19,646 nt of DNA from Cytophagales bacterium. GTDB taxonomy: Bacteria > Bacteroidota > Bacteroidia > Cytophagales > UBA9547. Shown in pieces: positions 1 to 7,122 of this stretch. A program made the position numbers and the translations under genes. How positions within the stretch are numbered: the stretch's first letter is position 1; each line of letters opens with the position of its first letter. The stretch covers positions 1 to 19,646 of the forward strand of contig JANYCH010000085.1 in the NCBI GenBank assembly GCA_025360395.1, written 5' to 3'. The notes beneath the pieces were generated by a model. That model searched no databases. It was not told the DNA's origin and saw only the letters and a program-made list of their open reading frames with translations.

Positions 1-910
1 GATAATTAATCCCAAACTGGTTTTTTTTGTCAAATCAGAAATCTGGCCGAATTTTATCAATGAACTGAAATCCAAACATATCCCCATGTTCTTGTTGTCA
101 GCAAGATTTTATGAAAAGCAAACCATTTTCAAAAAGAGAGGGAGTCTTTTCAAAGATCAGTTAAGGAAATTTGATCTGATTTTTGTTCAGAATAAAGCTT
201 CTCAAATATTATTGAAAAAGCACAAAACCGATAGCATTTATTCAGGGGATACAAGATACGATCAGGTTGCACAATTGTTGGATAACAGAAAAAAATATCC
301 ACTGATTGAAAAATTCATTGAAAATATGCCGGTATTTATTGCCGGAAGCTGTTGGCCTGAGGACCTTACTGCTTTAAAAGAGTTTATAAAGGAAACTAAG
401 GTGAAAATCATACTAGCACCTCATGATGTAAGTGAGAAAATGATTTTACAGATCAGCGCAGAGCTAGATAAACCTTCAATCCTTTATTCTGAAATCTCTA
501 ATGAAATAAACCTGCAAGGAAAACAGGTACTTATTATTGATTGCATTGGAATGTTAGCAAGCTTATATGCTTATTGTACAGTTGCTTATGTTGGTGGGGC
601 ATTCAAGCAAGGTTTGCACAACATTCTGGAACCTGCGGTATATGGAATTCCTGTAGTTTTTGGCCCTGAGATAGAAGAATTTGCCGAAGCGGGAGAAATG
701 ATAAAAGGCGGAGGGGGCTTTTCTTATAAAAACAAGGAAGAGATGTATGAAGGCCTTAATAATCTTTTTAATAATGAAAGATTGCTGAATGAAGCTGGGG
801 AGGCAAATAAAATATTTACGGTTTCAAAAAAAGGTGCAACAGAAATCGTAATGAGGAATGTAAAAACGGTGGCTTCTAATTTACTCTGTTTTAATAAAAT
901 TGAGAGTTAA
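1..910 (+). CDS. waaA: 3-deoxy-D-manno-octulosonic acid (Kdo) transferase, 3' part
   Basis: This glycosyltransferase adds Kdo from CMP-Kdo to lipid A at the cytoplasmic face of the inner membrane during LPS core synthesis. The gene enters from the left edge; the open frame starts at base 2, well before the first ATG (86), and about 302 residues are visible. Bacteroidota WaaA is usually a little over 400 residues, so about 100 N-terminal residues, including the membrane anchor, lie outside. Visible landmarks are VKSEIWPNF near the left edge, AGSCWPED in the middle, and the donor-side YVGGAF...LHNILEPAVYG with VVFGPEIEEF near the C-terminus, the pattern expected of a GT-B Kdo transferase. Its stop codon overlaps by three bases the stop of the convergent small gene. 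Identity is confident; kinase or multi-Kdo activity cannot be judged. Confidence 0.93.
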   Translation, partial: IINPKLVFFVKSEIWPNFINELKSKHIPMFLLSARFYEKQTIFKKRGSLFKDQLRKFDLIFVQNKASQILLKKHKTDSIYSGDTRYDQVAQLLDNRKKYPLIEKFIENMPVFIAGSCWPEDLTALKEFIKETKVKIILAPHDVSEKMILQISAELDKPSILYSEISNEINLQGKQVLIIDCIGMLASLYAYCTVAYVGGAFKQGLHNILEPAVYGIPVVFGPEIEEFAEAGEMIKGGGGFSYKNKEEMYEGLNNLFNNERLLNEAGEANKIFTVSKKGATEIVMRNVKTVASNLLCFNKIES

Positions 911-1143
911 GACAATATTTCTCTGATCTTATCTATTGTAATAAGTTTTTTCTTTTTTAAGGCTTCAAAACGAATAAAGTCCGCCAAACGTTCAAAATCG
1001 AGTTTTACCACATCAGGAAGGTTGTCCTTTGAGCCCTGATTGGCATCGCCCATCCGTTTGATGTATTCATCCTTCATCTGATAAACAAAAGTTTGCTCAT
1101 CGTACTGATTTTCAGTTGTTAAGGAAGAAGGTTTGAGAAGCAT
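907..1143 (-). CDS. Hypothetical protein, 78 aa
   Basis: I do not recognise this family. The product is small, charged and soluble, with no signal peptide or membrane segment. The N-terminal third is polar (TTENQYDEQ). A probably helical part, MKDEYIKRMGD, follows, and the C-terminal half (KLDFERLADFIRFEALKKKK) looks like an amphipathic helix followed by a short LITIDKIREIL helix. Its TAA stop overlaps the waaA stop tail to tail, which argues for a real but compact gene. A TATGTTTG box about 110 bases upstream could be its promoter. It is transcribed alone. Codon use looks like that of its neighbours. That it is a gene is likely rather than certain. Confidence 0.6.
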   Translation of the reverse strand: MLLKPSSLTTENQYDEQTFVYQMKDEYIKRMGDANQGSKDNLPDVVKLDFERLADFIRFEALKKKKLITIDKIREILS

Positions 1144-1252
1144 TTAGGTCAGGATTTTCTAATACTAATTTACGGTATAACAGGGTAGAATATTGTGCGG
1201 TTTATCAAGAAATAGTACACGCAATTTTTTTATTATACTCCTGTTTGTGCCC

Positions 1253-1260
1253 CAAACATA
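1253..1260 (-). promoter_or_regulatory. Candidate -7 box for the 78-aa gene
   Basis: TATGTTTG on the minus strand matches the Bacteroidota -7 consensus TAnnTTTG exactly. No clear TTTG -33 element sits 19-21 bases upstream; the closest is TTTA at spacing 23. The leader would be about 100 bases. The rest of the 257-base gap between the 78-aa gene and the gene ending at 1401 shows no gene or strong structure. Confidence 0.25.
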
Positions 1261-1400
1261 AAGAATTTAAGGGGAATTAAGGCTAAATGAAAGCGATTAT
1301 TACATTGTTCCCGAAATATTTTTTATTTCACACAATTCAATAATTATTTACAAATTGTAGTTATTACGTTTATGCTTGATAGGAAGCAGTATTACATGGC

Positions 1401-2414
1401 TTATTTGAGGGAAACCAGTTTAATGGTTCCTACCTTATCGTTGACAGTGAGTTTGAGGATATAAGTTCCTGCAGAAAGCCTGTGTTGCGTAGGGTTAAAA
1501 TTATATTCATAATCGCCCTGAGGTTTTGTTCCTGATTCCAGGTCCAGCATGTGTGTGCCGTTTATATCGTAAACCTGCAATTTTGTACTACCTCCATTAA
1601 GCAATGAATACTTTATTTTGCAGTCACCTATAAATGGATTTGGCTGGACGTTGAAATTATAACCTAAAGTAAATTCTTTCAGACCGGTAATAAACACAGG
1701 AACCGGCGTAGAAAAATTGCTGGCACATGGATACTTAACCAGAACAGAATATTTGCCTTCAACCTGAGGTATAAAATCAGGTTTATTAGCTCCGGGAATT
1801 GCTACATCATCAAGGAACCATTGATTGCCTGATAGTGCCGAGGATACAAGGGTCCCCTTGTTTATAGTAACTTCAGGAATACCTTTGGAAAGCCCTCCAT
1901 CCAAATCTATTGGTAGCGGATTTAGATAGTTTGCCTGTTTGGTAATGTCTTCTGCTTTTGAATTTTTGCAGTAAGTCTGTATTGCCCCATCTTTAAACCA
2001 AACCGGGCTCACGGTTTGGCAAGGGTCGGTTATTGGAATTTGAATGGAGCCAATTTTAGATTTTTGATCTGCAACAATTTTTCCACTTGCTGGGCTTTCC
2101 ACATCTGCCCTTACATTCATCACCAATAAATTGCCTGCACCTGTTCCCATTGAAGCATAGGCGGGGTGGTTTGCCTTATCAAACTCTCCGGTAATAAATC
2201 GGGCATTTTTTATATCCAGACCTGCCGATTTTAAATCGACTAAGAAGTTGGAGCCTCCCAAAACAAATGGTTTGCTATTTGAATTTTGAATATATAAATC
2301 CAGCAGGAGGTAAGAATCTTTCACTGTCCTGTCCATTACAAGGTTATAAGAAGATTGGGCAAAAGATAAAATGCCTTTAAATAGAAGAACTGAAGCAATT
2401 ATTACTTTTCTCAT
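1401..2414 (-). CDS. Exported protein with type A T9SS C-terminal sorting domain
   Basis: The 337-residue product has a clear signal peptide (MRKVIIASVLLFKGILSFAQ, cleavage near residue 20). Residues about 21-150 resemble the beta-sandwich N-terminal parts of Bacteroidota surface proteins (LDLYIQNSNSKPFVLGGSNF). A short Ig-like stretch follows around 200-240 (GNQWFLDDVAIPGANKPDF, then GKYSVLV). The last 80 or so residues (VQPNPF...KIKYSLL...LQVYDINGT...LSAGTYILKLTV) are a typical type A T9SS sorting domain, cleaved when the protein is attached to the cell surface or released. The start codon shares one base with the stop codon of the upstream gene (TAATG), so translation is probably coupled. 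The molecular function is unknown; no catalytic motif is seen. Confidence 0.85.
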   Translation of the reverse strand: MRKVIIASVLLFKGILSFAQSSYNLVMDRTVKDSYLLLDLYIQNSNSKPFVLGGSNFLVDLKSAGLDIKNARFITGEFDKANHPAYASMGTGAGNLLVMNVRADVESPASGKIVADQKSKIGSIQIPITDPCQTVSPVWFKDGAIQTYCKNSKAEDITKQANYLNPLPIDLDGGLSKGIPEVTINKGTLVSSALSGNQWFLDDVAIPGANKPDFIPQVEGKYSVLVKYPCASNFSTPVPVFITGLKEFTLGYNFNVQPNPFIGDCKIKYSLLNGGSTKLQVYDINGTHMLDLESGTKPQGDYEYNFNPTQHRLSAGTYILKLTVNDKVGTIKLVSLK

Positions 2415-4018
2415 TATGGTAAAGTAGAGTAATAAAGTTTAGAATTATGATCTGTACTTAACTGGAAATCTTTCGCATTTATGCTTCCATCCAGGTTAAT
2501 ATCAGTTCGCCTGTAATGATTATTTCCTGTAACAAACCGTATTTCATCAAAACCTACACCGCCAACATCCATTACATCGGTTTGATTTTTAAATGTTTTG
2601 TAAGAGTCAGAGGCGTAAAGCATCCATTTTCCACTGGCAATATCAAATTTCGCTCCTCCTCCGAATACACCATTTGTGTAATCATGGTTATAAATGCCTT
2701 TGGTTGAAATGGCTGTCAGTTTAATATTATCAGAAGAAGCTGGAAGATGGTTTCTGTGATCTGCAATTACATAATAACTGTTGCCTGGTAAGGCTTTTGA
2801 AAAAGTAACATAATCTTTGGTACCAGTTGCATAATCTTTTATTGACCCGTCTTTCAACACCCAGGAATAAGCTGTATCAATGTATGCTCCTGAACTTTGC
2901 AAAACAAAAGCTATCCTGTCCACTGCATCAACAGGAATATTATAGCCGGGTAGCATTCCGATAGAAGGTAGCAGCGAATCCGTAAGTGCACCATTTGCAA
3001 ATAATTTGGTATCCATGTCCACACCGTTAAACGGTCCTTCCAGCAAAACCCTGAAATTTCCTTTCACATTATTAGTGGATCCGATAGCATAAAAACTCTG
3101 TGAAGGTTTGAACTCACTAAGTACCGAGCCAGTCTGAGATGAAATGTTCCCTATTGAAACGTATTTGCCGGTAGGGCTAGCAGACTGGGCCACAACCAGG
3201 TTTTGTAAAGGGGTAGAAGCAACTTCTGCCGGTGAATAGTATAACCTGATATTGTTAACCGGATAACCGGGAATATTCGAATTGACCGCCCAAAAGCGGT
3301 TATAAATGGTGGAAACCCCATTTCCAGCCTGTGGGGTAGAGATATTTGTTCCAATCACAAAAGTTGGATTTCCTGCAACCGGATTAGAAATTCCTACCAA
3401 TGTTGCCGGCCTGTATTCATTTATTGTATTTCCTATAGGATAGAATAAAGAGTCTATACCATTTATTTTCTTTCTGTAAAGTGACCCAATCACAAAAGAA
3501 TTTATTCCAGGTGTTGATTGTACAAGGCTTCCAGTGCTATCAATCCCAAATACATTCGGAGAAGTAACCGCTATATGCCCCTTTTGTAAATCAAGTTTAA
3601 ACCTGACGAAGGCCGAGCCTGAAATAGTTTTTATACCTGCCCCCATTACATAAAGGTTAGCCAGCAGACTTGAAGAACTTAAAATGGTCTGATTTGCACC
3701 TTTGAGAGAAAGTACACCCGAATTTTGACCAAATAGGGATCCGTCAGTAAAATTATTATAGACTATAAGTGAATCAGTACCAAAAGTAATGATCCTGCTG
3801 GTTGGTTTATTGCTGATAAAGCAATCACCTTCAACAGTTATAGTGCCGGCATTATAAATGCTGGAGTCGTTGTTTATTAGAGATGATTTGATGGATAGCT
3901 GGGTGTTATTAGTTATGGTTACCTGACTTCCATTATTATAAAATTGTGCAGAACAAACCCCTGTTGTAAGGAGAAATTTAATGATTAAAAATATTATACT
4001 GTTTATATACAGTTTCAT
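2414..4018 (-). CDS. Large exported surface protein with C-terminal dockerin-like calcium loop
   Basis: I start this 534-residue protein at the ATG (4018), which gives a good signal peptide (MKLYINSIIFLIIKFLLTTG then VCSAQ); the GTG three codons upstream is less likely. The first ~300 residues are rich in Ser, Thr, Asn and Gly and look like beta-solenoid or adhesin sequence (TITNNTQLSIKSS, SLKGANQTIL). From about 319 it follows a family common in Bacteroidota surface proteins: LLEGPF, DAVDRIAFVLQSS, WVLKDGS, then YYVIADHRNHLP near 421, ending with a dockerin or EF-hand type loop TDINLDGSINAKDF near 503. No T9SS sorting domain is present at its end, although one closes the next gene. The role is probably adhesion or matrix; no enzyme motif is seen. 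Confidence 0.8.
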   Translation of the reverse strand: MKLYINSIIFLIIKFLLTTGVCSAQFYNNGSQVTITNNTQLSIKSSLINNDSSIYNAGTITVEGDCFISNKPTSRIITFGTDSLIVYNNFTDGSLFGQNSGVLSLKGANQTILSSSSLLANLYVMGAGIKTISGSAFVRFKLDLQKGHIAVTSPNVFGIDSTGSLVQSTPGINSFVIGSLYRKKINGIDSLFYPIGNTINEYRPATLVGISNPVAGNPTFVIGTNISTPQAGNGVSTIYNRFWAVNSNIPGYPVNNIRLYYSPAEVASTPLQNLVVAQSASPTGKYVSIGNISSQTGSVLSEFKPSQSFYAIGSTNNVKGNFRVLLEGPFNGVDMDTKLFANGALTDSLLPSIGMLPGYNIPVDAVDRIAFVLQSSGAYIDTAYSWVLKDGSIKDYATGTKDYVTFSKALPGNSYYVIADHRNHLPASSDNIKLTAISTKGIYNHDYTNGVFGGGAKFDIASGKWMLYASDSYKTFKNQTDVMDVGGVGFDEIRFVTGNNHYRRTDINLDGSINAKDFQLSTDHNSKLYYSTLP

Positions 4019-4037
4019 AGGTTGCACAGACTAAGTA

Positions 4038-4045
4038 CAAATATA
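4038..4045 (-). promoter_or_regulatory. Candidate -7 box for the surface-protein pair
   Basis: TATATTTG on the minus strand is an exact TAnnTTTG match ending 19 bases before the ATG at 4018, implying a very short leader of about a dozen bases. No convincing -33 TTTG is seen. Confidence 0.4.
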
Positions 4046-4217
4046 GAATCTTTCACTTAATAGAATTTGCTTATTTACTTGTAAATAATACATACCACCA
4101 TATAATTAACGGTAAAAGTATGGTCTTGACAATTTTACAGTCTTTTACAATACGCATATTGCCTGCCTGAGGTTCGTATTTTTCATTGAAGAAAAACAGG
4201 TAAATCAGGAAAAAAAC

Positions 4218-4225
4218 TAATTTTG
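4218..4225 (+). promoter_or_regulatory. Candidate -7 box for the beta-barrel gene
   Basis: TAATTTTG is an exact TAnnTTTG match ending 20 bases before the GTG start at 4246, mirroring the spacing of the divergent promoter. No clear -33 element is visible. The rest of the 4046-4217 stretch is AT-rich without a gene. Confidence 0.4.
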
Positions 4226-4245
4226 CATAATCTAAATACAATAAG

Positions 4246-5322
4246 GTGCTAAAAAGACCATTCTTTATCGTTCTTGCTTTCTTACTTTTTAACTTAACAG
4301 GATCAGCTCAAAATAGGAAGAAGGTAGAATATTCCGGATTTTTTGACTCCTATTATTACAGGGGCCCATTAAATATTACAGTTGGTGCCGGTACGGCAGG
4401 TTATATTGGAGATTTGGGATTTATGCCAGGTGTAGTGCTTTCGCCAGCATTTAATGTAGGAGCAAGTTATAAAGTTTGGCCTAAAACCTATTTTGGAATT
4501 GACTTCAATTATTTAACCCTGGGAGGAACAAAAAACGATACAAGCGGAAGCATTTCATTTACTAACACAATGTATGAACTAGTAGCTTACGGCCGATTTG
4601 ATTTGATTGAAAAAAGAATTCTTTTCAAAAATGACTTATCTAAAAGACCACCGCGTGTGAGGCCTTATATCACAATTGGGGTGGGTGGTGCCTACATTAA
4701 CCCATTGGTTACAGTTACTGACTCAAATTTCTTTAAAAATTATACTGCTTCTACTTCCAGCAACATAGCTTTTGTGCTTCCAGCATCTTTTGGTTTTGCA
4801 TTTTACATAAGCAAACGTTTTTCTATTCTTACAGATTTCGGGTACCGTTACACTTTTACAGATGGTCTGGAAGGGATAAGTAAATTAGGTACTGCTAATA
4901 AAGATTCTTATTTAACCGCTACATTGAAACTTCAATACTCTATACATCCATTTAAACGCAAAAGGGCCAAATATGTACCTCCTGCAGAAGGATCAGGTAC
5001 AAGTGGGCCGGGTGGAGGTGGAAATAATGCGGCTCCGGTTAAAAAGGACAGTACACTTAATGAGCCAATATTGCCACCGGGAGCTCCTGCGCCAGCAAAA
5101 GATTCAACAGTAACCCCTGGAAGCGGAACTGGCGATGGTCAAATAGCACCACCCGCAGAAGAGAAACCTAAAGAGCTTACTGACGAAGAAAAGAGAAAGT
5201 TACAGGAAGAAAAAGAACAACAGGAATGGGAAAACAGCCAAAAGCCAAAACCAACCCAACCTGCTGAAAAGAAAAAGAAACCAGCGCCTAAACCAAAACC
5301 TGAAGAAACCGGAGGTTGGTAG
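4246..5322 (+). CDS. Outer-membrane beta-barrel protein with Pro/Lys-rich C-terminal tail
   Basis: The GTG start gives a textbook signal peptide (MLKRPFFIVLAFLLFNLTG, cleavage near SAQ at 20-22); no in-frame ATG lies near. Residues about 30-242 alternate polar and hydrophobic/aromatic residues with Gly turns (NITVGAGTAGYIGDLG, FGIDFNYLTLGG, RPYITIGVGGAYI, FSILTDFGYRYTF, YLTATLKLQYSI), as in 8- to 10-strand outer-membrane barrels. The N-terminal part recalls PorG-like (DUF6089-type) barrels, but that link is weak. After the last strand comes a ~115-residue hydrophilic tail: a Gly/Pro part, an acidic helical part (KELTDEEKRKLQEEKEQQEW) and a Lys-Pro-rich end, which would sit in the periplasm. 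The ComF-type gene starts 4 bases after the stop. Confidence 0.75.
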   Translation: MLKRPFFIVLAFLLFNLTGSAQNRKKVEYSGFFDSYYYRGPLNITVGAGTAGYIGDLGFMPGVVLSPAFNVGASYKVWPKTYFGIDFNYLTLGGTKNDTSGSISFTNTMYELVAYGRFDLIEKRILFKNDLSKRPPRVRPYITIGVGGAYINPLVTVTDSNFFKNYTASTSSNIAFVLPASFGFAFYISKRFSILTDFGYRYTFTDGLEGISKLGTANKDSYLTATLKLQYSIHPFKRKRAKYVPPAEGSGTSGPGGGGNNAAPVKKDSTLNEPILPPGAPAPAKDSTVTPGSGTGDGQIAPPAEEKPKELTDEEKRKLQEEKEQQEWENSQKPKPTQPAEKKKKPAPKPKPEETGGW

Positions 5323-5326
5323 AAAC

Positions 5327-5995
5327 ATGCTGAAGGATTTTCTTAATCTAATTTATCCTGAAACATGTGTGTGTTGCAATGAAGTGCTTCCTTCTGGCAG
5401 GAAGCACTTTTGCATGGCCTGCACCCATTTGCTGCCCCTGATAGAAACAGACAACCTGGATACATACAAAAAACTAGCCGGTCGGATAAAAATCATTTCG
5501 GCTTATTCCTTTCTTAAATTTAACAAATCTGGCATGGCCCAGAAAATACTGCATGAAATCAAGTACAACCATAATCCTGAATTGGGTTTTCATGTTGGCC
5601 AGCAATTTGGAGATTACCTTGGCAAAGCAAACATTATCCTTCCCAAAGACGGATTTATACCTGTGCCTTTGCATCCCAAAAGGCAAAGTGAAAGAGGCTA
5701 TAATCAGGCTGAAGTAATTGCAGAAGGATTGGCTGAAAATACAGGTTCTAAAGTTCATAAAAGCTTTTTAATCAGAACTAAACAAAGTTTAACTCAAACC
5801 AAAAAGGGCCGTGCTGCGAGATTAGATAATATGCTGGAATGCTTTTCATTATCAACCTCAATGAATTTGAAAGATATGCATTTTGGCTTAGTTGACGATG
5901 TAATTACAACCGGAGCAACATTAGAAGCTTGTTGTATCTGCCTTGAAAAAGCAGGAGTTGGCCAAATTTCGATTTTTAGCATTGCGAATGCCTGA
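5327..5995 (+). CDS. comF: ComF family phosphoribosyltransferase-like protein
   Basis: The 222-residue protein has the two parts of the ComF family. An N-terminal zinc ribbon has C14xxC17 and C29xxC32 (PETCVCCNEV, HFCMACT). A type I phosphoribosyltransferase fold follows, with the PRPP loop FGLVDDVITTGATLEA at about 186-201 and the family block PVPLHPKRQSERGYNQAEV. ComFC in transformable bacteria helps bring single-stranded DNA across or process it in the cytoplasm; in many Bacteroidota the gene is present without known competence, so the actual role here is open. It follows the barrel gene by 4 bases, so the two are co-transcribed, perhaps only as a convenience. Length is normal and the key residues are intact. 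Confidence 0.9.
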   Translation: MLKDFLNLIYPETCVCCNEVLPSGRKHFCMACTHLLPLIETDNLDTYKKLAGRIKIISAYSFLKFNKSGMAQKILHEIKYNHNPELGFHVGQQFGDYLGKANIILPKDGFIPVPLHPKRQSERGYNQAEVIAEGLAENTGSKVHKSFLIRTKQSLTQTKKGRAARLDNMLECFSLSTSMNLKDMHFGLVDDVITTGATLEACCICLEKAGVGQISIFSIANA

Positions 5996-6012
5996 AAAAT
6001 TGTTACACAAGT

Positions 6013-6032
6013 ATAAATTGTCAATTTATTTT
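6013..6032. terminator. Weak AT hairpin after comF
   Basis: A 7-bp perfect stem (ATAAATT / AATTTAT) with a 3-base loop, followed by TTT, sits 17 bases after the comF stop, between convergent genes. The stem contains no G or C, so as an intrinsic terminator it would be weak. Confidence 0.2.
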
Positions 6033-6082
6033 ACAACTTACTAAATCAAGAAGATCCTCGCTTTATTTGTTCCATTCGCAAT

Positions 6083-6619
6083 CTAAAGCCGGTTCATAAA
6101 GTAGTGCCACAAAACTATTCCCACGCTTATCGTAATATTAAAAGAGTGCTTGGTCCCGAACTGGGGAATTTCTATTGAACCATCACAATTTTTTAAAATT
6201 TCTTCCTCCACACCAAACACTTCATTTCCGAATACTAAAGCAATTTTCTGGGTTTTATCGAAAGTAACTTTATCAAGCATTAAGCTGTCTTTTACCTGCT
6301 CAATTGCAAATATCTTGTAGCCGGCAGATCTTAAATTTGTCAGAACATTCAGCGTTGTTTCGGAATAATGCCATTCAAGCGATTCTGTTGCTCCTAGTGC
6401 AGTTTTGGTTATTTCCCTATGTGGAGGCTTAGCTGTAATTCCGCAAAGCATTATTTTTTCTATTAAAAAAGCATCGGCTGTCCTGAAGATGGAGCCTACA
6501 TTGTGCATGCTCCTGACATTGTCTAAAACAATTGTAACAGGCAGTTTATCAGCTCCTTTGAAATCCTGAACAGACAATCTGTTCAGTTCTCCCATACTGC
6601 GTTTTAATTGATCTTCCAT
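6083..6619 (-). CDS. SpoU/TrmH family RNA 2'-O-methyltransferase
   Basis: This 178-residue SPOUT methyltransferase should transfer a methyl group from S-adenosylmethionine to a ribose 2'-OH of tRNA or rRNA in the cytoplasm. All three SpoU motifs are visible: motif 1 LDNVRSMHNVGSIFRTADA (32-50, with the catalytic Arg46), motif 2 IALVFGNEVFGV (126-137, Glu133), and motif 3 EIPQFGTKHSFNITISVGI (150-168). The last differs a little from the usual SLNVSVA form (SFNITIS) but keeps Ser159 and Asn161. There is only a ~25-residue N-terminal extension, so the substrate-binding domain found in RlmB-type enzymes is absent and the exact target cannot be named. It is a single gene, divergent from trxA and convergent with comF. 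Confidence 0.88.
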   Translation of the reverse strand: MEDQLKRSMGELNRLSVQDFKGADKLPVTIVLDNVRSMHNVGSIFRTADAFLIEKIMLCGITAKPPHREITKTALGATESLEWHYSETTLNVLTNLRSAGYKIFAIEQVKDSLMLDKVTFDKTQKIALVFGNEVFGVEEEILKNCDGSIEIPQFGTKHSFNITISVGIVLWHYFMNRL

Positions 6620-6626
6620 AACGGGT

Positions 6627-6657
6627 TTTCTGTATTGCGAATCTTTACCTATTTTTG
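6627..6657 (+). promoter_or_regulatory. Candidate trxA promoter
   Basis: TATTTTTG (6650-6657) matches TAnnTTTG exactly, with TTTC (6627-6630) as a one-mismatch -33 element at the standard 19-base spacing. Transcription would start near 6664, giving a leader of about 64 bases. Confidence 0.45.
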
Positions 6658-6673
6658 AACCTTTAGGTAAAGA
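6642..6673. promoter_or_regulatory. 10-bp perfect inverted repeat overlapping the trxA promoter (operator candidate)
   Basis: TCTTTACCTA (6642-6651) and TAGGTAAAGA (6664-6673) are perfect inverted copies separated by 12 bases. The arms lie about one helical turn apart, as expected for a dimeric regulator site. The candidate trxA -7 box begins at the inner end of the left arm, so binding would block it. The left arm is 22 bases upstream of the methyltransferase ATG, so both divergent genes could be affected. A role as transcript hairpin is also possible. Confidence 0.4.
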
Positions 6674-6727
6674 GAAAGATTAAGTAATAATACACATACA
6701 TCATTTAAATTAAAACCCTTATTTATT

Positions 6728-7054
6728 ATGGCACACAAAGCAGTTGAGATCACAGATGCCAATTTTCAGGAAATCATTAAATCTGACAAACCTGTATTGG
6801 TTGACTTTTGGGCAGAGTGGTGTGGTCCTTGTAAAATGATTGGCCCTGTTGTTGAAGAACTTGCAGGTGAGTTTGAAGGTAAAGCAGTCATCGGCAAAGT
6901 AAATGTTGATGAAAATGCTGCCATTTCAGCCAAATATGGGATTAGAAGTATACCAACATTATTAATTTTTAAAAACGGAGAAATAGTTGACAAACAAGTT
7001 GGCGCAGTGCCTAAAGCTGTTTTGTTCAAGAAGTTAGAAGCACAACTTGTTTAG
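6728..7054 (+). CDS. trxA: Thioredoxin
   Basis: The 108-residue protein is a standard cytoplasmic thioredoxin, which reduces protein disulfides with electrons from thioredoxin reductase. The active site is W31-C-G-P-C35 in FWAEWCGPCKMIGP, Asp27 precedes it in LVDFWAE, and the cis-proline is Pro76 in RSIPTLLIF. No signal peptide is present and the length is normal. Its stop codon TAG runs straight into the first GTTGTGA heptad of the repeat that follows. It stands alone, with a likely promoter of its own inside an inverted repeat. Confidence 0.97.
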   Translation: MAHKAVEITDANFQEIIKSDKPVLVDFWAEWCGPCKMIGPVVEELAGEFEGKAVIGKVNVDENAAISAKYGIRSIPTLLIFKNGEIVDKQVGAVPKAVLFKKLEAQLV

Positions 7055-7122
7055 TTGTGAGTTGCGAGAAGAGTTGGGACAATCCAGTCAGTACTCACAA
7101 CTCGAAACGCACAACTCACAAC
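7054..7122. repeat. Heptad (GTTGTGA-type) repeat arranged as an inverted pair between trxA and asnB
   Basis: The left arm holds heptads GTTGTGA, GTTGCGA and GTTGGGA (7054-7067, 7073-7079). The right arm holds TCACAAC, TCGAAAC, GCACAAC, TCACAAC in tandem (7095-7122). The outer segments GTTGTGAGTT (7054-7063) and AACTCACAAC (7113-7122) pair perfectly over 10 bp, with a second 6-bp match inside (7071-7076 with 7098-7103). The element lies between convergent genes, touches the trxA stop and contains the asnB stop. It may act as a two-way terminator, although no T-run follows. Confidence 0.7.

Noticed and set aside
1333..1359. ACAATT...AATTGT inverted repeat downstream of the type A substrate gene
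   Set aside because: Only 6 bp of AT-rich stem with a long loop; not convincing as terminator or operator.
2516..3354. Short open frames on the plus strand and in a second minus frame inside the surface-protein gene
   Set aside because: They are shadows of a real gene with signal peptide and family motifs and show no protein-like features. The same holds for the short frames inside asnB, proB, ricT, comF and the giant gene.
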